A program made the position numbers and the translations under genes. A DNA stretch of 64,000 bases, taken from contig NZ_RZNY01000002.1 of the NCBI RefSeq assembly GCF_003994475.1, forward strand, positions 112,536-176,535. Reading direction: 5' to 3'. Each line of letters begins with the position of its first letter. Position 1 is the first letter of the stretch. Under the pieces are notes generated by a model. It was not told the DNA's origin. It made no database searches and was given only the letters and a program-made list of their open reading frames with translations. This stretch comes from Paenibacillus anaericanus. GTDB lineage: Bacteria; Bacillota; Bacilli; Paenibacillales; Paenibacillaceae. Shown here piece after piece: positions 26,665-35,484 of this stretch.

Positions 26665-27975
26665 TTATACCTCCATTACAAGAAGCTCTGGGTTACCGAG
26701 CAACTGTTTAATATAGTTCATGAAGTTTTGAGCTGTTGCACCATCGATGAGACGGTGGTCAAAGCTTAGTGACAATGCCATAACTGGAGCTACGACGATT
26801 TCACCATTCTTCACGACTGGTTTTTCACTGATACGGCCTGTTCCGAGGATAGCCACTTCAGGATAGTTAATGATTGGAGTAAAGAACATACCGCCAGCAG
26901 ATCCGATGTTAGAGATCGAAATCGTACTACCCTTCATTTCGTTAGCGGATAGTTTACCTTCACGGCCACGAATTGCCAAGTCACTGATAGCATCAGCGAT
27001 CATCCAGATGCTCTTACGATCAGCGTCTTTGATAACCGGTACGATCAAGCCGTTGTCTGTGTCTGTAGCGATACCAATATCATAATGTTTCTTGTAGACA
27101 ATTTCGTTGTTTACTTCGTCAATCGAAGCGTTAAGTGCTGGGAATTTACGTGATGCAGCAACCAATGCCTTAACGATAAATGGCAAGTAAGTAACCTTCG
27201 TGCCTTTTTTCTCAGCGATTGGTTTCATGCGAGTACGGAAAGCAACCAGATCCGTCACATCAACTTCGTCCATAATTGTAACGTGAGGTGCTGTGTAAGC
27301 GGATTTGACCATCGCATTAGAAATTGCTTTACGGATACCTTTGAATGGTACACGTTCTTCGTCCGTACCAGCAGGGATTGCTGTAGGAGCAGAAGTTGCA
27401 GGTGCTGTTTGTGCAGCTGGTGCATCAGCATTTGCTGCTGCAGGTGCTACTACGCCGCCACCATTTTTGAATGCTTCAACATCTTCACGAGTCACTTTAC
27501 CAGCGTTGCCGGATCCAGTTACTTGTGCGATATCAACACCTTGTTCACGTGCAAATTTACGCACGCTAGGTGTAGCCAATACTTCATGATTTGGTGCTGC
27601 TGGAGCATTACCAGCGCCACCTTGTTTCGCATCAGAAGGGCTGTCAGCAGCAGGAGAATCTTTAGTGTCAGCTCCGCCTTGAGCAGCGTCAGCTTCTTGA
27701 TGTTCAGGTGCTCCTTCTTGCTCAGGAACTTCACCTTCTGCATCGATAACAGCAACAACTTGACCCACACGGAAGATCGCGCCGTCAGTACCAAGCACTT
27801 CTAGTACTGTACCGTTTACTGGACAAGGAACTTCAATTACTGCCTTGTCATTTTGTACTTCCATAACGATATCATCGTCTGTTACTTTATCGCCGACTTT
27901 GATATGCATTTTGATAATTTCGCCTTCGTGTAATCCTTCACCTAGTTCAGGGAATCTATATTCAAACTTTGCCAC
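26665..27975 (-). CDS. pdhC: Pyruvate dehydrogenase E2, dihydrolipoamide acetyltransferase
   Basis: A 436-residue E2 core protein. It has one lipoyl domain with the lipoylated Lys in QNDKAVIEV, a long Ala/Pro/Gln/Asp-rich linker, the E1/E3-binding domain ([18 protein letters not shown]), a second Ala/Pro-rich linker, and the catalytic domain with [10 protein letters not shown] (HRxxDG). It transfers acetyl groups from E1 to CoA. Translation starts at GTG 27975 after AGGAGG. A single lipoyl domain is normal for Bacillales. Confidence 0.97.
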   Translation of the reverse strand: MAKFEYRFPELGEGLHEGEIIKMHIKVGDKVTDDDIVMEVQNDKAVIEVPCPVNGTVLEVLGTDGAIFRVGQVVAVIDAEGEVPEQEGAPEHQEADAAQGGADTKDSPAADSPSDAKQGGAGNAPAAPNHEVLATPSVRKFAREQGVDIAQVTGSGNAGKVTREDVEAFKNGGGVVAPAAANADAPAAQTAPATSAPTAIPAGTDEERVPFKGIRKAISNAMVKSAYTAPHVTIMDEVDVTDLVAFRTRMKPIAEKKGTKVTYLPFIVKALVAASRKFPALNASIDEVNNEIVYKKHYDIGIATDTDNGLIVPVIKDADRKSIWMIADAISDLAIRGREGKLSANEMKGSTISISNIGSAGGMFFTPIINYPEVAILGTGRISEKPVVKNGEIVVAPVMALSLSFDHRLIDGATAQNFMNYIKQLLGNPELLVMEV

Positions 27976-28001
27976 TTGTAGGACCTCCTAGATTGTAATT
28001 A

Positions 28002-28979
28002 TTAAAATTCAAGAACTTTATTGACAGCAGTCACGACACGTGCTGGTGAAGGAAGCCATTGATCTTCAATTTGCGCATATGGATAGACTGTATCTGGACC
28101 TGCAACCCGAAGTACCGGTGCTTCCAAATGCAGAATAGCTTGTTCATTGATTTGAGCGATAATTTCTGCAGCCATACCAGCTGATTTCTGTGCTTCTTGC
28201 ACCACGATCGCACGATTTGTTTTCTTAATGGAATTAATAATCGTATCGATATCAAGTGGAACAAGTGTACGAAGGTCGATGACTTCAGCTTTGATTCCGC
28301 TCTTCTCTAATTCTTCAGCAGCTTTCACTGAAGTATGAACCATCATACCGTAAGTAATAATCGTAACGTCCGAACCTTCGCGAACGACATTGGCTTTACC
28401 AAGTTCAACCGTATATTCGCCTTCAGGAACTTCTGCACGGAATGCATGATATAGATTAAGATGCTCCATGAAAAAGACAGGGTCATTATCGCGAATAGCC
28501 GAAATTAGAAGGCCTTTAGCATCATAAGGGTTGGAAGGGATTACGAGCTTGATCCCTGGAGTTTGAGCAATCAAACCTTCCAAAGAGTCTGTGTGTAGCT
28601 CAGCAGCCTTAACTCCGCCACCAAAAGGAGTACGGAATACGATTGGTGCGTTGTAGCGACCACCGGAACGGTAACGCAAACGTGCAGCTTGCACCAAGAT
28701 TTGATCCATTGCTTCAAAGATAAAACCAATAAACTGAATTTCAGCGATTGGACGGAATCCTTGAATCCCAAGACCTAAAGCCATACCACCGATAGCGGAC
28801 TCTGCCAACGGTGTATCGAAAACACGTTCTTCACCGAACTCTTTTTGTAAACCTTCTGTTACGCGGAATACACCACCAACATTACCTACGTCTTCGCCAA
28901 AAATAATTACATTCTTATCGCGCTCAAGTTCCACGCGCATTGCATCACGGATTGCTTCTTTCATATTCATTTGTGCCAT
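28002..28979 (-). CDS. pdhB: Pyruvate dehydrogenase E1 beta subunit
   Basis: A 325-residue transketolase-like beta subunit forming, with PdhA, the thiamine-diphosphate-dependent E1 decarboxylase. The family opening [18 protein letters not shown], the [12 protein letters not shown] motif (Glu for the cofactor) and the C-terminal [12 protein letters not shown] are present. GAGGAG precedes the ATG at 28979. It sits between pdhA and pdhC in the operon. Confidence 0.97.
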   Translation of the reverse strand: MAQMNMKEAIRDAMRVELERDKNVIIFGEDVGNVGGVFRVTEGLQKEFGEERVFDTPLAESAIGGMALGLGIQGFRPIAEIQFIGFIFEAMDQILVQAARLRYRSGGRYNAPIVFRTPFGGGVKAAELHTDSLEGLIAQTPGIKLVIPSNPYDAKGLLISAIRDNDPVFFMEHLNLYHAFRAEVPEGEYTVELGKANVVREGSDVTIITYGMMVHTSVKAAEELEKSGIKAEVIDLRTLVPLDIDTIINSIKKTNRAIVVQEAQKSAGMAAEIIAQINEQAILHLEAPVLRVAGPDTVYPYAQIEDQWLPSPARVVTAVNKVLEF

Positions 28980-29047
28980 TGCTTCATATCCTCCTCATTA
29001 GAACAATTCACTTTGCATATTGCCATACGGCTGTAAATCATAAAATT

Positions 29048-30115
29048 TTATTGAAAATCAGCTTTTTGCTCTTCTAGATATTTAGGTGTTTGTTCGAACA
29101 TGCTGTCGATCAGGCCGGAAACCGTCATTTTCTCGGTTTTTTCAGCTTTCTTAATTTCTTCATTTACTTTTGCCTTCGCTTCTTCTTTTACACGAACTGT
29201 GTCTTCTTCAGTCCAAAGGCCTTTTTTCTCCAAGAATTTAGCGAGACGAGCGATTGGATCTTTTTCGTTCCATTGTCCTTCTTCTTCTTTCGAACGATAT
29301 TTTGAAGTATCATCAGAAAGGGAGTGTGGACGGAAACGGTAAGTAACAGCTTCGATCAAAGTAGCACCTTCACCGTTACGAGCACGTTCAGCAGCTTCTT
29401 GAACAGCGGCGATTACAGCAAATACGTCCATACCATCAATTTTCACGCCACGGATACCTGCAGCAACCGCTTTGTGAGCGATCGAAAGAGCAGCCGTTTG
29501 TTTGGAGAATGGTGTCGTAATAGCATAACCGTTGTTTTGTACGAAGAAGATAGCTGGCAATTTATAAACACCTGCATAGTTCAACGCTTCATAGAAGTCA
29601 CCTTCAGAAGATCCACCGTCGCCTGTATAAGCGATAGCAACTTGTTTTTGTTTCTTCAGTTTAAAGCCCATTGCGATACCCATTGCATGTAGAACTTGAG
29701 CACCGATAATAATTTGTGGCATAAGGACATTAACTCCTGCAGGAATCTCACCGCCGTGTTGATGTCCACGGGAATACAGGAATGCTTGGTAAAGCGGAAG
29801 GCCGTGCCAAACGAGTTGTGGAATATCGCGGTAACCTGGGCAGATAAAATCATCTTTCTCCAATGCGAATTCACTACCTACCATTGTTGCTTCTTGACCG
29901 GATACTGGAGCATAAAATCCAAGGCGACCTTGACGGCCTAAGTTAACGGCACGATCGTCCCAAGTACGGGTAAATACCATGCGGTACATTAATTCTTTCA
30001 ATTGATCATCAGTTAAATTAGGGGCTAATTCTTTGTTAACAATTTCACCATCTGGCGAAAGTACGGACAAGGCCTCGACTTCCTCCGTATATACTTCATA
30101 AGGAATCTTACTCAT
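29048..30115 (-). CDS. pdhA: Pyruvate dehydrogenase E1 alpha subunit
   Basis: A 355-residue E1 alpha subunit. The thiamine-diphosphate motif is GDGGSSEGDFYEALNYA ending in FFVQNN, and the regulatory-loop region YRFRPHSLSDDTSKYRS is present. It catalyses pyruvate decarboxylation and reductive acetylation of E2. The ATG at 30115 is preceded by GAGGTGAAG. A frame extension to 30148 includes that ribosome site and is rejected. It is the first gene of the pdh operon, with a strong sigma-A promoter upstream. Confidence 0.97.
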   Translation of the reverse strand: MSKIPYEVYTEEVEALSVLSPDGEIVNKELAPNLTDDQLKELMYRMVFTRTWDDRAVNLGRQGRLGFYAPVSGQEATMVGSEFALEKDDFICPGYRDIPQLVWHGLPLYQAFLYSRGHQHGGEIPAGVNVLMPQIIIGAQVLHAMGIAMGFKLKKQKQVAIAYTGDGGSSEGDFYEALNYAGVYKLPAIFFVQNNGYAITTPFSKQTAALSIAHKAVAAGIRGVKIDGMDVFAVIAAVQEAAERARNGEGATLIEAVTYRFRPHSLSDDTSKYRSKEEEGQWNEKDPIARLAKFLEKKGLWTEEDTVRVKEEAKAKVNEEIKKAEKTEKMTVSGLIDSMFEQTPKYLEEQKADFQ

Positions 30116-30167
30116 TTTCTTCACCTCGACAAATAATTTGATTATCATGTACCTCTGTTATAGAATT

Positions 30168-30197
30168 ATTATACAACTGTTTCACTCGTGAAGTCAA
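30168..30197 (-). promoter_or_regulatory. Sigma-A promoter of the pdh operon
   Basis: On the minus strand TTGACT (30197-30192) and a perfect TATAAT (30173-30168) are 18 bases apart, about 50 bases before the pdhA start codon. Confidence 0.8.
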
Positions 30198-30368
30198 AGA
30201 CATTGGTCATTTTTCCTCAATTTATTTATTTTTGTTTGTATAACAGTGTCGTTTATCGAGTATAACAGTTTGAATTTTAACTATCTGCCAATCCCACAAA
30301 AATGATGTTTATTTATCATCATACCGTGGCAACTATAAACAAATCAAATAACTAGGAGTGTGTAAGTC

Positions 30369-31097
30369 ATGACAGATTCGGCCTATTTAAAACGAACCAT
30401 TGTTAAAGAGGAAATACAGAGTAAACACTTGGGAGAGAGTCGGTTTCTGCGAATTTACCTGCCTCCCGGATACAATGAAATCCTCAGTTACCCCGTAGTG
30501 TATTGCCAGGACGGAGAAGAGTTTTTCAATTTCGGACGTATAGCAACCGTCGCTAACAGGCTAATTCTAGATGAAGGAATCGATCCTTTCATTATTGTAG
30601 GTGTTGAAGTCGATACTTCTGTACGAACATCAGAGTATGCACCTTTTGGAGATCGCTTTGAGGCCTATACTTCCAGTTTCGTCGAAGAGATTATTCCCTA
30701 TGTAGAACGTAATTATCCTGTACGCCGTGAGCCAAGCGAAAGAATTCTTGCGGGTGATTCCCTCGGTGGAACAGTATCACTTCACTTAGCTATGAAAAAC
30801 CCAAAACTGTTTTCCAAAATCATTAGTTTATCGGGAGCTTACTATGAACCCAGTCTGAAACTTCTTGCCGCTGAGAAGGATCTGTCCTTCCTCTCGCTGT
30901 TTATGATCGTTGGTTTACAGGAAGACAACTACACAACCGATACGGGAACGTATAATTTTGTCGAATTAAACCGGACAGCCAAATTACTTCTGGAAGAACG
31001 TGGCGCCCAAGTTGTCTATTACGAGAAAGATGGTAAGCATCTTTGGGGATTTTGGCAACAGGAACTCCCCCATGCACTGATTCATTTCTTGAAATAA
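30369..31097 (+). CDS. Esterase-like alpha/beta hydrolase
   Basis: A 242-residue hydrolase of the esterase D/Fes-like family. It shows ESRFLRIYLPPGY and VVYCQDGEEFF near the start, the nucleophile elbow LAGDSLGGTVSL (Ser), and a final GKHLWGFWQQELP with the catalytic His. It is cytoplasmic (no signal peptide). AGGAG precedes the ATG. The gene is divergent from pdhA. The substrate is unknown; carboxylic or phosphonate-type esters and siderophore-like lactones are all possible in this family. Confidence 0.85.
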   Translation: MTDSAYLKRTIVKEEIQSKHLGESRFLRIYLPPGYNEILSYPVVYCQDGEEFFNFGRIATVANRLILDEGIDPFIIVGVEVDTSVRTSEYAPFGDRFEAYTSSFVEEIIPYVERNYPVRREPSERILAGDSLGGTVSLHLAMKNPKLFSKIISLSGAYYEPSLKLLAAEKDLSFLSLFMIVGLQEDNYTTDTGTYNFVELNRTAKLLLEERGAQVVYYEKDGKHLWGFWQQELPHALIHFLK

Positions 31098-31225
31098 CCA
31101 AGTTTTACTTTACAGTCATGTCTCAGTTCCTACTCGTATTCACGTTTGCATTTCCAGATTTGCTCAGAAGAGAGATAGCTTCATATCCCTCTTCTTTTTT
31201 CTCCTTCATTAAACTATCCGCTAGA

Positions 31226-31864
31226 CTATCCGCTTTTGGATTCCGTTCTATTGATTGCCCCCGTTTTGAGTGAACGTCGAGGTAATCTCCATTTATAATG
31301 AACGGATAACATGCGAAAGAACACAATGAACACAAAGAGTAAGGTAAGTTCCAGTGTTGATTTGATAAATCCAAGCCCAATGGTAGCTCCCGCTAACATC
31401 GCCCAAACCGCATAAATCTCATCTCGAAGTACAAGTGGCTTACGACCCGCCAGCAAGTCTCGGATGATCCCGCCTCCAATTCCCGTTAACACTGCAGCAA
31501 CTAGAACTGCATTTAGCGGGTGCTTCATTTCTGTGGCGTAAAGTGCACCCTGGATCGCAAAAGCAGACAAGCCTATCGCATCAAATAACGCCTCTGTTCT
31601 TTTCCAATGCTTAATCCAGGTCAGCGGTAAAATAAACGAGACAATAATTGATAATACAGCAAGCGTGATAAGGTCACCCTGGCTCCATAATGTCGTCACA
31701 GGTACACCAATGAGCACATTTCGGATAATCCCGCCTCCGAAAGCGGTTACAAGTCCCAGCACGAGCACACCTAAAATATCATATTCCTCTTCCATGGCCA
31801 CAAAAGCACCGGACATTGCGAAAGCAATTGTACCAACAATACTGAAAATATCAAATATGTGCAT
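31226..31864 (-). CDS. TRIC/UPF0126-type membrane protein
   Basis: A 212-residue polytopic membrane protein made of two similar glycine-rich halves. The first half has FAMSGAFVAMEEEYDILGVLVLG then GGGIIRNVLIG, and the second has FAIQGALYATEMKHPLNAVL then GGGIIRDLLAGRKP. This is the UPF0126 repeat of bacterial homologues of trimeric intracellular cation channels. GGGGAGAG precedes the ATG. The transported species in vivo is uncertain. Confidence 0.9.
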   Translation of the reverse strand: MHIFDIFSIVGTIAFAMSGAFVAMEEEYDILGVLVLGLVTAFGGGIIRNVLIGVPVTTLWSQGDLITLAVLSIIVSFILPLTWIKHWKRTEALFDAIGLSAFAIQGALYATEMKHPLNAVLVAAVLTGIGGGIIRDLLAGRKPLVLRDEIYAVWAMLAGATIGLGFIKSTLELTLLFVFIVFFRMLSVHYKWRLPRRSLKTGAINRTESKSG

Positions 31865-32010
31865 TTATTACGCTCTCCCCTACCCTCTCTTTCGTCTTCT
31901 ACATTCTGCCTCCATTGTAGTCCTGTGATATAAAATTGTGCAACCCCGAATTCTCCATTATACTGTATTGATTACATTATTTTCAGGGCAGGATGAAAGG
32001 AAGAATATTG

Positions 32011-32652
32011 ATGACTAGTAAGCGTGTGTTTATTTATGCTGGGGGAGAAATCGATCCTATTTCTATAAAATCAATAAAACAAGATGATTACATTATAGGC
32101 GCTGACCGAGGCGCTCTGTTTCTCGTAGATAATGGAATAAAACCTCATATCTCTGTTGGTGACTTCGATTCTGTTAATGCAGAAGAATTTGCAAGAATCC
32201 AAGGTTTTAGCGATGAGATACTTTCTTGCGATGCCGTGAATAAGGATCTTACCGATACCGAACTTGCATTTGATATCGCAATAGAGCAACAACCTACGGA
32301 AATCATCATGGTCGGAGTTAGCGGTTCTCGGCTTGATCATACCCTTGGAAACATCCATATGCTGCTGCGAGGGCTGGAGCAACAAATATCGTGCTTCATC
32401 TGGGATCGCAATAACTATATTACACTCACAGATTCAACCCATATTGTTGAGGATCGTGGGTACACCTACGCCTCCCTATTGGCACTTTCCCCTGAAGTGA
32501 CAGGGATTAATTTGGAGGGTTTCCTTTATCCCTTGGAGAACGCAACTTTAAAAATGGGCCAGTCTCTAGGTGTTAGCAATCGTTTGGTAGAAGCAAAGGG
32601 TACGATACATATCGCTAGCGGTTTATTGCTTGTCATCCAAAGCAAAGATTAA
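32011..32652 (+). CDS. thiN: Thiamine pyrophosphokinase
   Basis: A 213-residue enzyme that converts thiamine to thiamine diphosphate, the cofactor of the pyruvate dehydrogenase E1 encoded nearby. The N-terminal catalytic signature GADRGALFLVDNGIKP then SVGDFDSV and the DLTDTELAFDIA motif are present, followed by GVSGSRLDHTLGNIHML and the C-terminal thiamine-binding beta domain (SNRLVEAKG). The ATG at 32011 follows AAAGGAAG. An in-frame start at 31993 overlaps that site and is rejected. Confidence 0.93.
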   Translation: MTSKRVFIYAGGEIDPISIKSIKQDDYIIGADRGALFLVDNGIKPHISVGDFDSVNAEEFARIQGFSDEILSCDAVNKDLTDTELAFDIAIEQQPTEIIMVGVSGSRLDHTLGNIHMLLRGLEQQISCFIWDRNNYITLTDSTHIVEDRGYTYASLLALSPEVTGINLEGFLYPLENATLKMGQSLGVSNRLVEAKGTIHIASGLLLVIQSKD

Positions 32653-32706
32653 TATTTTTAATATAATACATTTTTGTAACCAATAAATTTAACAAATTTT
32701 TAACCT

Positions 32707-32734
32707 AAAAACCTTGATTAATCAAGGTTTTTTC
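32707..32734. terminator. Terminator of thiN
   Basis: AAAACCTTGAT and ATCAAGGTTTT form a near-perfect stem with a TA loop, followed by TTCTTTTGT on the plus strand, about 55 bases after the thiN stop. Confidence 0.85.
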
Positions 32735-32791
32735 TTTTGTCCCCTCCACTATTAGCTATCATTTTATTAATAATTTGTTAATTTTAATGAT

Positions 32792-32924
32792 ATTTTAATA
32801 ATCCATGTTAAACCCTTGTGAGACAAGCATTTGAGTGTCTATTAGCAAAAATTAGGTGGTTTCAAACCTGTTATACTTCAATCAAGCCGGACAAACAAAC
32901 AAAAGATTTTGGAGGTATTACAAC
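32792..32924 (+). promoter_or_regulatory. Leader conserved between the two NlpC/P60 genes, copy 1
   Basis: The 133 bases before this hydrolase gene match the corresponding region before its paralogue in order and length. Shared blocks include TTTTAATAATC, AAACC, TTAGG(T/A)GGTT, CTGTTA(T/C)AC and AATCAAGC, ending in a strong TGGAGGTA ribosome site. The promoter and any regulator or RNA structure are unassigned. Confidence 0.55.
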
Positions 32925-33440
32925 ATGAAACTACACACTTTATTCCAAAAGGTATTGACGATCGGCATCGTGTCAACCATCGGATTCAGCACTTTACTTG
33001 CCAGCGGAGCAGGAACTGCACAAGCCGCATCGGTATCAGCAGAAGTTACAGCCGTATCGAAAGGCACCCAAGTTGTTAACTACGGGAAAAAATATATGGG
33101 CGTACCCTATAAATTTGGAGCTTCTACATCAACAACTAAAGTATTCGACTGCTCATCCTTTATGAAACACATCTTTAAGAAATACGGAGTTACACTTCCA
33201 CGTACATCAGTAGCTCAATCTAAAGTAGGAAAAGCCGTTTCCAAAGCTAACCTAAAAGCAGGAGATTTGGTATTCTTCTCAAGTGGAAGCCGAGCTAACG
33301 GTAAGAACGTTACCCATGTCGCTGTATACGCTGGAAACGGAAAAATCCTTCATACTTATGGCAAACCAGGAGTTACAATCTCTAACCTGAATTCTGGAAC
33401 TTGGAAGAAAACCTATCTTAAAGCACGTCGTGTGTTGTAA
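32925..33440 (+). CDS. Secreted NlpC/P60 peptidoglycan hydrolase, copy 1
   Basis: A 171-residue secreted cysteine peptidase of the C40 (NlpC/P60) family, expected to cut D-Glu-diaminopimelate bonds in cell-wall peptides. A signal peptide ends near AQAAS (about 28-33). The catalytic Cys is in VFDCSSFM, the His in VTHVAVYAG and the third residue in ILHTYG. It has no LysM, SH3 or other wall-binding domain. The ATG follows TTTTGGAGG. A longer frame from 32856 is rejected for this reason. It is followed by a near-identical paralogue. Confidence 0.93.
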   Translation: MKLHTLFQKVLTIGIVSTIGFSTLLASGAGTAQAASVSAEVTAVSKGTQVVNYGKKYMGVPYKFGASTSTTKVFDCSSFMKHIFKKYGVTLPRTSVAQSKVGKAVSKANLKAGDLVFFSSGSRANGKNVTHVAVYAGNGKILHTYGKPGVTISNLNSGTWKKTYLKARRVL

Positions 33441-33499
33441 TCTATCGATTTAGTAATAAGTAGTTTAATAGAATATAATCTATCTATTAATGATCTGTA

Positions 33500-33543
33500 A
33501 GAGAGTTGTATCATGGGTTTGTCCCCCCTTGATGCAGCTCTCT
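33500..33543 (+). terminator. Terminator after NlpC/P60 copy 1
   Basis: AGAGAGTTGTATCA pairs with TTGATGCAGCTCTCT, including G-U pairs, followed by CTTTGAGTTT on the plus strand. Confidence 0.75.
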
Positions 33544-33612
33544 CTTTGAGTTTAATAAGATGCTCTTGAGAAAAGCTCATTATATAATCTCAATTTATTA
33601 ATTTTTAATCGA

Positions 33613-33747
33613 CTTTTAATAATCAGGTTCAAACCGTTGCTGCACTTGGGTTACAGCTAACTGATCCACAATTTAGGAGGTTACAAATCTGTTACACTCT
33701 AATCAAGCAAGGGAAAACAAAATCATATATTCTGGAGGTAATACACC
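33613..33747 (+). promoter_or_regulatory. Leader conserved between the two NlpC/P60 genes, copy 2
   Basis: The counterpart of 32792-32924, with the same order of blocks and nearly the same length (135 bases). The gene was therefore duplicated together with its control region. The remainder of the 33441-33747 interval holds only the terminator of copy 1. Confidence 0.55.
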
Positions 33748-34272
33748 ATGAAAATACAGAAAGTATTCCAAAAGATATTAACAGTAGGCATTATATCAAC
33801 TATTGGATTCACTACTTTACTTGCTAGTGGAGCAGGAACTGTACAAGCCCAATCTTTTGTACCCGCTGCTGAATCAACTGCATCACAATCGGTAGGATCG
33901 CAAGTCGTTAAATTTGGCAAACAGTTTATCGGAACTCCTTATGAATTTGGAGCATCTACCACAACAACAAGAGTTTTCGACTGTTCGTCCTTCATGAAAT
34001 ATATCTTTAATAAATATGGAGTTACACTCCCACGTACATCAGCAGCACAAGCTAAAGAAGGATATAAAGTTTCAAAAGCCAACCTACAAGTAGGTGACTT
34101 AGTATTCTTCTCTAGCGGCAGCCGTTCCACCGGATCGAATATTACCCATGTTGCTGTATATGCCGGAGATGGAAAAATCCTTCACACCTACGGTTCACCA
34201 GGAGTCACTTTATCCGATCTCGATTCTGCAAATTGGAAGAAAACTTATGTAACTGCGCGTCGCGTACTATAA
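33748..34272 (+). CDS. Secreted NlpC/P60 peptidoglycan hydrolase, copy 2
   Basis: A 174-residue paralogue of the preceding gene, with the same signal peptide style (ends near VQAQS), catalytic VFDCSSFM, ITHVAVYAG and ILHTYG. The two mature proteins differ mostly in the linker after the signal peptide and in surface residues. TTCTGGAGG precedes the ATG. A tandem pair of single-domain hydrolases with copied leaders suggests gene dosage or early divergence of regulation. Confidence 0.93.
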   Translation: MKIQKVFQKILTVGIISTIGFTTLLASGAGTVQAQSFVPAAESTASQSVGSQVVKFGKQFIGTPYEFGASTTTTRVFDCSSFMKYIFNKYGVTLPRTSAAQAKEGYKVSKANLQVGDLVFFSSGSRSTGSNITHVAVYAGDGKILHTYGSPGVTLSDLDSANWKKTYVTARRVL

Positions 34273-34305
34273 CGCGTACTCTAAAATAATAATATTCTTA
34301 TATAA

Positions 34306-34356
34306 AATGACGGATTATCAAACCAAGGGCTTAGCCAATTGATAATCCGTCATTTA
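34306..34356 (+). terminator. Terminator after NlpC/P60 copy 2
   Basis: Long perfect arms AAATGACGGATTATCAA and TTGATAATCCGTCATTT enclose about 17 bases. The right arm runs into the TTAATTAA end of the adjacent inverted-repeat element. Confidence 0.85.
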
Positions 34357-34623
34357 ATTAAGGCTCAATCTAGAAATCAGTGGTTGACTTTACGAGCTAA
34401 CAGAGCGAAGGGTCGGAGGGATTCTGAAGAAACTACAAGCTTTCCTTAGGAAAGCTACATCGAAAGCATAAGCTGTGTTCGCCTTTAAAGTCCTATTTCA
34501 ACCGATAATCATTTTTCATTTTAGAAATAGGGCTTTAACAGCGATCGCAAGAACCCTCCGATCTGTAGCGATTCATTTAAGAGACGTCGTGAACCACTGA
34601 TTTTGGCATTGAGCCTTAATTAA
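34354..34623. repeat. 270-bp inverted-repeat element with perfect 16-bp ends (MITE-like or structured RNA)
   Basis: The ends TTAATTAAGGCTCAAT and ATTGAGCCTTAATTAA are perfect inverted repeats. Further in, AAATCAGTGGTTGAC pairs with GTGAACCACTGATTT, TCGGAGGGATTCT with AGAACCCTCCGA, and TTAAAGTCCTATTTC with GAAATAGGGCTTTAA. There is also a local hairpin GCTTTCC/GGAAAGC. No coding frame is present. It lies between the convergent NlpC/P60 and response-regulator genes. TTAA or TA could be a target duplication, but this is inference. Confidence 0.75.
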
Positions 34624-34647
34624 TAGACCATACATTATAGAAGAACA

Positions 34648-35325
34648 CTATTGCAACATATACCCCGACCCACGTACCGTATGAATCAACTTACGAATTC
34701 TTCCCCGGTCCATCTTCTTTCTGAGATGCCGAATATATACATCAACTACATTCGTATTTGTCAGAAAATCATGTCCCCACACTTCCTGTAAAATCGTATT
34801 TCTATGGCAAACGGTATTCACTCGTTTTGCCAAGTACAGTAGCAACTCGTATTCTTTCGGGGTCAATTTGATGGGTTCCTCTCCGCGATACACTTTCCGA
34901 CTCTTCAGCTCGATCACCAAATCTTCGTAAGTAATATTCGTTACACTTCCACTAATCAGTCGCTCAAACAATCGAAGTAGATTATCAATTCTTGATTTAA
35001 GTTCCTCGATGGACAAAGACTTCACAACAACATCATTGGCACCTAGCTCAAGTGCAGAAACAATTTCGCTCGTATCCCGCTTTGCTAGCATGACCATGAT
35101 GGGGAAGTCTCGTGCTTTTCCTAATTGGCGAACCAACTCCATTTGACTTTGATCTGCAAGTTCTGTACCGAGTAGGACTAAACTTGGTTTTTGAAGATTC
35201 AGCTCTCTGAGCATCTCAGTCCCTGATTTGAACCAATGTACATTGTAGCCTGCTTCTTCTAATTGCCTCCACCAACGTTCCCCTAATGTTTCATTACCCT
35301 CGGCCCACAATATGTGCTCCTTCAT
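34648..35325 (-). CDS. OmpR-family regulator with degenerate receiver
   Basis: A 225-residue protein with an intact C-terminal winged helix (LTPKEYELLLYLAKR ... VVDVYIRHLRKKMDR ... VRGSGYML) but a receiver lacking key phosphorylation residues. The acidic pair is replaced by AEG near residue 9, and the phospho-acceptor position (residue 53, in LVLLGTEL) is Gly. The conserved Lys remains in VVVKSLS. There is no partner kinase next to it. It probably works without phosphorylation, like other atypical regulators. The ATG at 35325 follows GAGGTG, and a GTG four codons earlier overlaps this site. Confidence 0.88.
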   Translation of the reverse strand: MKEHILWAEGNETLGERWWRQLEEAGYNVHWFKSGTEMLRELNLQKPSLVLLGTELADQSQMELVRQLGKARDFPIMVMLAKRDTSEIVSALELGANDVVVKSLSIEELKSRIDNLLRLFERLISGSVTNITYEDLVIELKSRKVYRGEEPIKLTPKEYELLLYLAKRVNTVCHRNTILQEVWGHDFLTNTNVVDVYIRHLRKKMDRGRIRKLIHTVRGSGYMLQ

Positions 35326-35484
35326 ATTTTTACCCACCTCTACCTAAGAAGAAATCATTCCCTTTTTAAACTTTAATACTTCAAAAATGAGCTCTTCTGA
35401 TCAACTTTCTATAGGATTCTCAAGATGCAAAGAAACCATTCTACAACCTAAGAATGGTTTCTAAATAATCACTGTTTGAAATTA

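Noticed and set aside
27283..27804. Cysteine-rich 173-codon plus-strand frame
   Set aside because: It is the antisense of the Ala/Pro/Gln linker of pdhC; the cysteines come from reversed Ala and Thr codons.
26665..27975. Variant lipoyl motif NDKA in the E2 subunit as an unusual feature
   Set aside because: NDKA is the ordinary form in Gram-positive pyruvate dehydrogenase E2 proteins.
32792..32924. c-di-AMP (ydaO-type) riboswitch before the NlpC/P60 gene
   Set aside because: Such riboswitches often precede these hydrolases, but the conserved core sequence was not recognised and the interval is short.
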